A stretch of 64,000 bases of DNA from assembly GCF_014083865.1 (NCBI RefSeq), contig NZ_JACEFA010000001.1, positions 62,001 to 126,000 of the forward strand, written 5' to 3'. This DNA comes from Paraliobacillus salinarum (GTDB lineage Bacteria; Bacillota; Bacilli; Bacillales; Amphibacillaceae). Positions 58,780 to 64,000 of this stretch are shown one piece after another. The notes beneath the pieces were generated by a model that searched no databases, was not told where the DNA came from, and worked only from the letters and a program-made list of their open reading frames with translations. The translations under genes were made by a program, and so were the position numbers. Numbering within the stretch: position 1 is the first letter of the stretch; each line of letters opens with the position of its first letter.

Positions 58780-60567
58780 GTGTCTATTTATTCATCACTC
58801 GGACTTCCTTCAACACGTACTTCATCTATGCATGAAACTCAAACAAAGTCGCCACCGCTTAAAGTGGGTCAAATACTTACAGGTAAAGTAAAGGAGATTT
58901 ATCCTAACCAAAAAGCATTAATTCAACTAGGGGATCGACAAGTAGTTGCCCAATTAAAAACTGCATTAAATTTGAATGATAATTATTGGTTTCAAGTGCA
59001 GTCAACGGATCAATTAGTTCATTTGAAGGTGCTTTTAGATCAACCGGGAAAGCAGTCTCTAGAACAGCAAGCGGCTAATTTACTAAAGCAACTACAACTG
59101 CCTTTAACAAAAGAAAATATACAATTTGTACAAAAATTAATTCAATCTAATATACCATTTAACCCGAATAGCTTAAGTGAAGCATTATCATTAACTCAAG
59201 GGGATACAAAAGATTCTAGAGCATTCCTATTAAACATGATGGCAAAACAGCTACCTATTACTTCTACTATTTATCAATCATTGATGCATGCAGAAAATAA
59301 CACATTACAACAGCAACTTAATCATGTTTATCAACAATTACAGACTAATTCTCAAGGTGCTGTAGATTATAAAACATTGTTAAGTAGACTCGAAGGCATG
59401 TTTTTTGAAATGAATAGTAATAATGAAAAAATACCAGTTTTACAAACGATTAAGCAACAGCTAAATCAAAAAGATCAGGTCATGTTGCAAGTAATGAAGC
59501 ACGCTGGTTTAGTAAGTAATCAACAAACAATGACACAAATAGAGGGAATTAATAACCAGCTTCAGTCTGTCGTTGCACAACACGGTGAAAGCTATGTTAG
59601 TAAGACCCTAGGTGAGTTATTTTCAAAGCAGCTAGGTTTAACGGATCAACAACTGTCACAATTTCAAAAGCTTGTAAAAGCACTTGTTTCTACTAATCAA
59701 ACGAATGAATCGATGGTAAAGGCGAATCAGCAATTGCAAGCTTTTTTGGATAATCATCATTTAAGTGCGAGATTAACAAGTTTGTTCCCTGAAAATCAGC
59801 GAACAGATTTTTCGAATTGGAGAATGTCTCCAACACAAGATAATACGGCTTCTATATTAACCATGTTGAGAAGTATTGCAGATCAGCAATTACCAAATCA
59901 AATGATGAACAAATTGCTTGAATTATTAACAGTTACTAAAGATACTGGTTTAAATACAAAAGATCAATTTTTGCTACAAATGAAACACTTTTTGAACTTT
60001 TCTGGTATTCTTGATGAAAATCAAATATTAAAGAATGATGCAACTGAATTAAGACAAAATTTTTCATTAAAACAGTTGCTTGTTCAAGCAATGCAAACTT
60101 CAATAACAACAGGAGATTTAGAAAAATTAGTTCATACATTAAATGGCATACAGATTTCTAGTGTCCAAGAAGATGGAGCTTTTATTCAAGCGTCTATTCA
60201 ACTGCCGGGATTTTTTGGAACAGATAAAAATATTATAATTAATATGGATAGCAAAAAAAATCAAAAAAATCAGATTGATCCTAACTACTGCCATATTGTT
60301 TTTTACTTATCTTTAGAAAAAATCGGTGATACTTGTATCGATATGTCGATTATAAATCGGAAAATTAACATGACTATATACAACGAATATGAAGAAATTA
60401 TTCCTTTATTAAACCAATTAGAGCCAACGCTTCAAAAAGGATTGGAAAGTAAGGAATATCAATTATTATCCATAAAATTTAAACCGATGTCTGAAGAAGT
60501 AGAGCAACAATTATTAGAAACAAAACATTATCAAGTTTCTAGCGTAGGAGTTGACTTTCGAGTATGA
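58780..60567 (+). CDS. ylqG: YlqG-like protein with FliK-type C-terminal region
   Basis: A 595-residue, glutamine-rich protein. After a short polar start, residues about 25-85 look like a small beta-barrel (VGQILTGKVKEIYPNQKALI), followed by a long low-complexity helical middle rich in Gln, Asn, Leu and Lys. The last 100 residues (IVFYLSLEKIGDTCIDMSII, then YQLLSIKFKPM) resemble the flagellar hook-length FliK C-terminal domain. GTG at 58780 follows AAAGGAGG. Position between rnhB and ylqH matches Bacillus ylqG. Function unknown; secretion or regulation of a flagellar-like export step is conjecture. Confidence 0.75.
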   Translation: MSIYSSLGLPSTRTSSMHETQTKSPPLKVGQILTGKVKEIYPNQKALIQLGDRQVVAQLKTALNLNDNYWFQVQSTDQLVHLKVLLDQPGKQSLEQQAANLLKQLQLPLTKENIQFVQKLIQSNIPFNPNSLSEALSLTQGDTKDSRAFLLNMMAKQLPITSTIYQSLMHAENNTLQQQLNHVYQQLQTNSQGAVDYKTLLSRLEGMFFEMNSNNEKIPVLQTIKQQLNQKDQVMLQVMKHAGLVSNQQTMTQIEGINNQLQSVVAQHGESYVSKTLGELFSKQLGLTDQQLSQFQKLVKALVSTNQTNESMVKANQQLQAFLDNHHLSARLTSLFPENQRTDFSNWRMSPTQDNTASILTMLRSIADQQLPNQMMNKLLELLTVTKDTGLNTKDQFLLQMKHFLNFSGILDENQILKNDATELRQNFSLKQLLVQAMQTSITTGDLEKLVHTLNGIQISSVQEDGAFIQASIQLPGFFGTDKNIIINMDSKKNQKNQIDPNYCHIVFYLSLEKIGDTCIDMSIINRKINMTIYNEYEEIIPLLNQLEPTLQKGLESKEYQLLSIKFKPMSEEVEQQLLETKHYQVSSVGVDFRV

Positions 60568-60887
60568 CAGATCAATACAAGCCTAAAAAAGCGGTTGCTT
60601 TAAGTTATGACACGAAGAAAGACGTATCACCTAAAGTATCTGCAACAGGATCGGGATTCATTGCGGAAGAAATTATTCAAAGAGCGAAAGATGCGAATGT
60701 CCCCATTCAAGAAGACCATAACTTGATTGAATTATTGTCTAAATTAAATATAAATGAAAAAATACCAGAAGAATTATATCAAGCTGTAGCAGAAGTTTTT
60801 GCTTTTATATACCAAATAGATAAACAGGTAGAAATAGGCTTACCTAATAAAAAAAATAGACAAACATCGGGCGATTTTATACAATGA
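60564..60887 (+). CDS. ylqH: YlqH-like protein, FlhB C-terminal-domain paralogue
   Basis: A 107-residue soluble protein matching the cytosolic end of the flagellar export switch FlhB: KKAVALSYDTKK, GFIAEEIIQRAKDANVPIQED, then ELYQAVAEVFAFIYQI. No membrane segments are present, and the self-cleaving NPTH motif is absent. It overlaps ylqG by four bases (ATGA), so the two are translated together. B. subtilis ylqH is the same type of stand-alone FlhB-like protein. Its partner is probably YlqG; the role is not known. Confidence 0.85.
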   Translation: MTDQYKPKKAVALSYDTKKDVSPKVSATGSGFIAEEIIQRAKDANVPIQEDHNLIELLSKLNINEKIPEELYQAVAEVFAFIYQIDKQVEIGLPNKKNRQTSGDFIQ

Positions 60888-60907
60888 AGTTAGCTATAAA
60901 ATCATAT

Positions 60908-60946
60908 AAACAACTCAGCTACTAACACTGTTAGGCTGAGTTGTTT
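60908..60946 (+). terminator. Terminator after ylqH
   Basis: AAACAACTCAGC (60908-60919) pairs perfectly with GCTGAGTTGTTT (60935-60946), with an extra TA/TA pairing in the loop. Downstream T content is low, so it may terminate only partly. Confidence 0.75.
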
Positions 60947-60967
60947 GTAAATAAGGAGTGAAGTTTA

Positions 60968-61885
60968 TTGCAGGATACGCGTTTTCGACTTATTCATCTT
61001 TATCGTGCTTCTTTCGCCTCAAGAAAATTCATTCATCGAGTGTTACAACACGACCCTTCACTACAAAACCTCTATCAATGGACACCTACAGAAATGCAAT
61101 CACTATTTCTCATCTCAAAGGAAAAAGCTAACCAAGTGTATTACAACCTCCACGAAGTGAAAATTTCAGAAAAAGTAAAAAATGATTTATTACATTACCA
61201 TATTTGGACGATTATAGATGATGATTATCCGTTTTCATTACGTTTCATACCAGATCCTCCCGTTGTTTTATATGGTCTTGGTAAACGAGATTTTCTAACT
61301 TATCAACCATCGTTAAGTGTTGTGGGGACAAGAAATCCCTCTAAAGAAGCAAAGGTAAAAATGTTAGCTATATTAGGTCCATTAATCAAAGAAGATTGGT
61401 TATTTGTCAGTGGAATGGCATTAGGTATTGACGGATTAGCACATCGTTTAGCTTATTATTATCAAGGGAAAACAATTGCTGTTTTAGGAAGTGGATTACA
61501 ACATATTTATCCAAAACAACACGAAGAATTATTTCAAGGGTTAACTACAGATCATTTGGTAATCTCTGAATACCCCCCAGATATCCCCCCAAGGAAATAT
61601 CATTTTCCAGAACGAAATAGAATAATTAGTGGATTGAGTTTTGGCACGATCGTCATTGAAGCAAAAGAGAAAAGCGGTTCTTTAATTACTGTCGACCAAG
61701 CCTTAGAACAAGGTCGCGAGGTATATGCAGTTCCAGGCTCACCTTTATTAGTTCAGACACAAGGCTGTCATAAAATGATTCAAGATGGTGCTAAATTAGT
61801 TCGAAATGCTTATGATTTAACAGTGGATTGGAACGAAAATAAAGAAAAGTGGCATAGAACTTTGTCGAATATCGATCACTTTTAA
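60968..61885 (+). CDS. dprA: DNA processing protein DprA
   Basis: A 305-residue Rossmann-fold protein that protects incoming single-stranded DNA and loads RecA in transformation. It has VVGTRNPS, SGMALGIDGLAHR and ERNRIISGLS plus KSGSLITVDQALEQGREV, the DprA signature. The start is TTG at 60968 with GGAGTGA six bases upstream. In the reference order sucCD precede dprA; here ylqH does. Confidence 0.95.
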   Translation: MQDTRFRLIHLYRASFASRKFIHRVLQHDPSLQNLYQWTPTEMQSLFLISKEKANQVYYNLHEVKISEKVKNDLLHYHIWTIIDDDYPFSLRFIPDPPVVLYGLGKRDFLTYQPSLSVVGTRNPSKEAKVKMLAILGPLIKEDWLFVSGMALGIDGLAHRLAYYYQGKTIAVLGSGLQHIYPKQHEELFQGLTTDHLVISEYPPDIPPRKYHFPERNRIISGLSFGTIVIEAKEKSGSLITVDQALEQGREVYAVPGSPLLVQTQGCHKMIQDGAKLVRNAYDLTVDWNENKEKWHRTLSNIDHF

Positions 61886-61917
61886 GCCTTTTTTCATTAA
61901 TCGAAAACAAGTTGAGT

Positions 61918-61947
61918 TTGACAAAATGGTAATAAGTATTTAATAAT
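61918..61947 (+). promoter_or_regulatory. topA promoter
   Basis: A perfect TTGACA (61918-61923) with TAATAA (61941-61946, 17-bp spacer) or AATAAT (61942-61947, 18-bp spacer). It lies in the 115-base gap between dprA and topA, which has no clear terminator. Confidence 0.65.
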
Positions 61948-62000
61948 AGTGAAGATTTATCAAATAGATAAAAGTAGAAACCCTCTTGGGAGGAAGCGAA

Positions 62001-64000
62001 ATGTCAGATTATTTAGTGATAGTAGAATCACCTGCGAAAGCAAAGACAATTGAACGTTATTTAGGAAAGAAATACAAAGTTAAAGCCTCAATGGGACATG
62101 TGCGTGATTTACCAAAAAGTCAAATGGGAGTAGATGAGAAAAATCACTTTGAGCCAAGGTATATCACAATCCGTGGAAAAGGACCTGTCTTAAAAGAGCT
62201 AAAAACAGCTGCTAAAAAAGCAAAAAAAGTATATCTCGCAGCCGACCCCGACAGAGAAGGAGAAGCAATTGCTTGGCACCTAGCACATAGCTTGGATATT
62301 GATCATCACTCTGAATGTCGTGTTGTTTTTAATGAAATAACAAAAGATGCAATTAAAGAATCTTTTAAACACCCTAGAAAAATTAATATGGACTTGGTGG
62401 ATGCACAACAAGCACGTCGTATCCTTGACCGTTTAGTTGGTTATAATATCAGTCCATTATTATGGAAAAAAGTAAAAAAAGGCTTAAGTGCTGGACGTGT
62501 TCAATCGGTTGCAGTTAAATTAATAATTGATCGTGAAAGAGAAATTAACAATTTTAAACCAGAGGAATACTGGTCTATCGATGGTACATTCATGAAGGAT
62601 ACTTCTAGCTTTGAAGGTGCTTTTTATGGCATGGATGGTAAAAAGACAAAATTACCAAATAAAGAAGCGGTTGAACAAGTGCAAGCAAAACTAACAGGAA
62701 CACAATATAAAGTAGATAAAGTCCAGAAAAAGGAAAGAAAAAGAAATCCATCTGCACCGTTTACAACATCATCATTGCAACAAGAAGCAGCTAGAAAACT
62801 TAATTTTAGAGCTAAGAAAACAATGATGGTAGCCCAACAACTCTATGAAGGTATTGATCTTGGGGAAAAAGATGGTGGTATTACCGGTCTTATTACTTAT
62901 ATGCGTACGGATTCAACTAGATTGTCTGATTTGGCTAAGCAAGAAGGAAAAAAATATATTAGCGAAAATTATGGCGAGAATTACATTGGTAATGTATCTA
63001 CGAAGAAAAAGGCTGACGGTGCGCAAGATGCACACGAGGCCATTCGACCAACATCAGCTTTTCGCACTCCAAATACATTGAAAAGTATTTTAACAAGAGA
63101 TCAGTATCGTTTATATAAACTCATTTGGGACCGTTTTATTTCTTGTTTAATGGCGCCTGCAGTAATGGATACAATGACCGTTAATATGAGTCAAAATGGT
63201 GTAATTTTCCGTGCAAGTGGCTCCAAAATTAAATTTAAAGGGTTTATGAAAGTTTATATTGAAGGAACAGATGACAATAAGAAAGAAGAAGATAAGTTTT
63301 TACCTGAATTAGAAGAAGGCATGATTGTTGAGGCAAAAGAAATTAAACCAAATCAACATTTTACACAGCCGCCACCACGATACACTGAAGCAAGATTGGT
63401 AAAAGTGATGGAAGAGCAGGGGATAGGAAGACCGTCTACTTATGCTCCAACTTTAGATACGATTCAGCGTAGAGGCTATGTTTCATTGGATAACAAACGA
63501 TTTATCCCAACAGAATTAGGCGAAATTGTTATCGATTTAATAAAAGAATTTTTCCCTCAAATTATTGATGTGGAATTCACCGTCAAAATGGAAGGCGATT
63601 TAGATGCTATTGAAGATGGTAAAACAGATTGGGTGAAAATTATTGATCAGTTTTACCAAGGCTTTGAAAAGCGCTTGAAAATTGCTGAAGAAGAAATGGA
63701 AAAAGTAGAAATTAGAGATGAACCTGCTGGTATAGATTGTGAGAAATGTGGGCACGAAATGGTTTATAAAATGGGCAGGTATGGAAAGTTTCTTGCTTGT
63801 TCTAACTTCCCAGAGTGCAGAAATACAAAGCCAATTCTTAAAGAGGTAGGTGTCAAATGTCCAACTTGTAAAACAGGTAATATCGTAGAAAGAAAATCAA
63901 AGAAGCGTCGTACCTTTTACGGTTGTGATAATTATCCTGATTGTGAATTTTTATCTTGGGATAAACCAATTGCACGCTCCTGTCCAAAATGTGACAACTT
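62001..64000 (+). CDS. topA: DNA topoisomerase I (3' truncated by window edge)
   Basis: A frame of 666 codons runs off the right edge. The N-terminal Toprim domain begins [20 protein letters not shown], then [16 protein letters not shown]; the active-site tyrosine is Y300 in [11 protein letters not shown]; the C-terminal zinc fingers are [21 protein letters not shown] and CPTCKTGNI, with a third starting at the edge. The ATG at 62001 follows GGGAGGAAG. It relaxes negative supercoils. A 78-residue frame at 62845-63081 is a shadow inside it. Confidence 0.97.
   Translation, partial: MSDYLVIVESPAKAKTIERYLGKKYKVKASMGHVRDLPKSQMGVDEKNHFEPRYITIRGKGPVLKELKTAAKKAKKVYLAADPDREGEAIAWHLAHSLDIDHHSECRVVFNEITKDAIKESFKHPRKINMDLVDAQQARRILDRLVGYNISPLLWKKVKKGLSAGRVQSVAVKLIIDREREINNFKPEEYWSIDGTFMKDTSSFEGAFYGMDGKKTKLPNKEAVEQVQAKLTGTQYKVDKVQKKERKRNPSAPFTTSSLQQEAARKLNFRAKKTMMVAQQLYEGIDLGEKDGGITGLITYMRTDSTRLSDLAKQEGKKYISENYGENYIGNVSTKKKADGAQDAHEAIRPTSAFRTPNTLKSILTRDQYRLYKLIWDRFISCLMAPAVMDTMTVNMSQNGVIFRASGSKIKFKGFMKVYIEGTDDNKKEEDKFLPELEEGMIVEAKEIKPNQHFTQPPPRYTEARLVKVMEEQGIGRPSTYAPTLDTIQRRGYVSLDNKRFIPTELGEIVIDLIKEFFPQIIDVEFTVKMEGDLDAIEDGKTDWVKIIDQFYQGFEKRLKIAEEEMEKVEIRDEPAGIDCEKCGHEMVYKMGRYGKFLACSNFPECRNTKPILKEVGVKCPTCKTGNIVERKSKKRRTFYGCDNYPDCEFLSWDKPIARSCPKCDN

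Noticed and set aside
62845-63081. Plus-strand 78-residue frame near the right edge
   Set aside because: It is an out-of-frame shadow within topA.

Overview
The window is an AT-rich, low-GC Gram-positive chromosomal segment. Its gene order from ileS to topA closely follows the conserved Bacillus-type backbone: lspA-ylyB-pyr operon, then yloB-yloC-remA-gmk-rpoZ-coaBC-priA-fmt-rsmB-prpC-prkC-rsgA-rpe-thiN-spoVM-rpmB, then yloU-fakA-sdaAB-sdaAA-recG-fapR-plsX-fabD-fabG-acpP-rnc, then smc-ftsY-ylxM-ffh-rpsP-khpA-ylqD-rimM-trmD-rplS-lepB-rbgA-rnhB-ylqG-ylqH-dprA-topA. A 26-codon spoVM gene points to an endospore former. The organism is therefore an AT-rich member of the Bacillaceae; a halotolerant relative of Oceanobacillus, Virgibacillus or Gracilibacillus is a guess from overall impression only.

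Layout. 1-2100: the 3' end of ileS, a nested inverted-repeat element, and a minus-strand MFS transporter where the reference order has ylyA. 2360-3738: lspA and an RluD-family pseudouridine synthase. 3735-15576: the whole UMP biosynthesis operon pyrR-pyrP-pyrB-pyrC-carA-carB-pyrK-pyrD-pyrF-pyrE, with PyrR attenuators before pyrR and pyrP, tight gene overlaps, and a strong terminator. 15595-19362: two minus-strand genes (FUSC-like membrane protein, rqcH). 19450-25656: Ca2+-type P-ATPase, yloC, remA, gmk, rpoZ, coaBC. 25659-35401: priA, fmt, rsmB, the prpC/prkC phosphatase-kinase pair, rsgA, rpe, thiN. 35460-36206: spoVM, convergent rpmB, and a promoter-bearing gap. 36207-42196: Asp23-type yloU, fakA, serine dehydratase, recG. 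42205-45836: FapR-controlled fatty acid and phospholipid cluster. 45922-55859: rnc, a minus-strand small gene, smc, the SRP genes (ftsY, ylxM, ffh), and the 30S/tRNA-maturation cluster. 55860-64000: rplS with a probable autoregulatory leader, lepB, rbgA, rnhB, a FliK/FlhB-like pair (ylqG, ylqH), dprA, and topA running off the right edge.

The content is mostly housekeeping: pyrimidine and lipid synthesis, ribosome assembly and quality control, chromosome segregation, and protein targeting. I see no prophage, insertion sequence, CRISPR array, defence island, rRNA or tRNA gene. The least explained items are the 118-nt nested palindromic element after ileS, a perfect 18-1-18 palindrome between rqcH and the FUSC gene, the ylqG/ylqH pair, and departures from reference synteny (no def, rlmN, ylyA or sucCD at their expected places; an inserted UPF0435-like gene between rnc and smc). 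All calls come from reading the sequence. Family names rest on recognised motifs and gene order, not on database searches.
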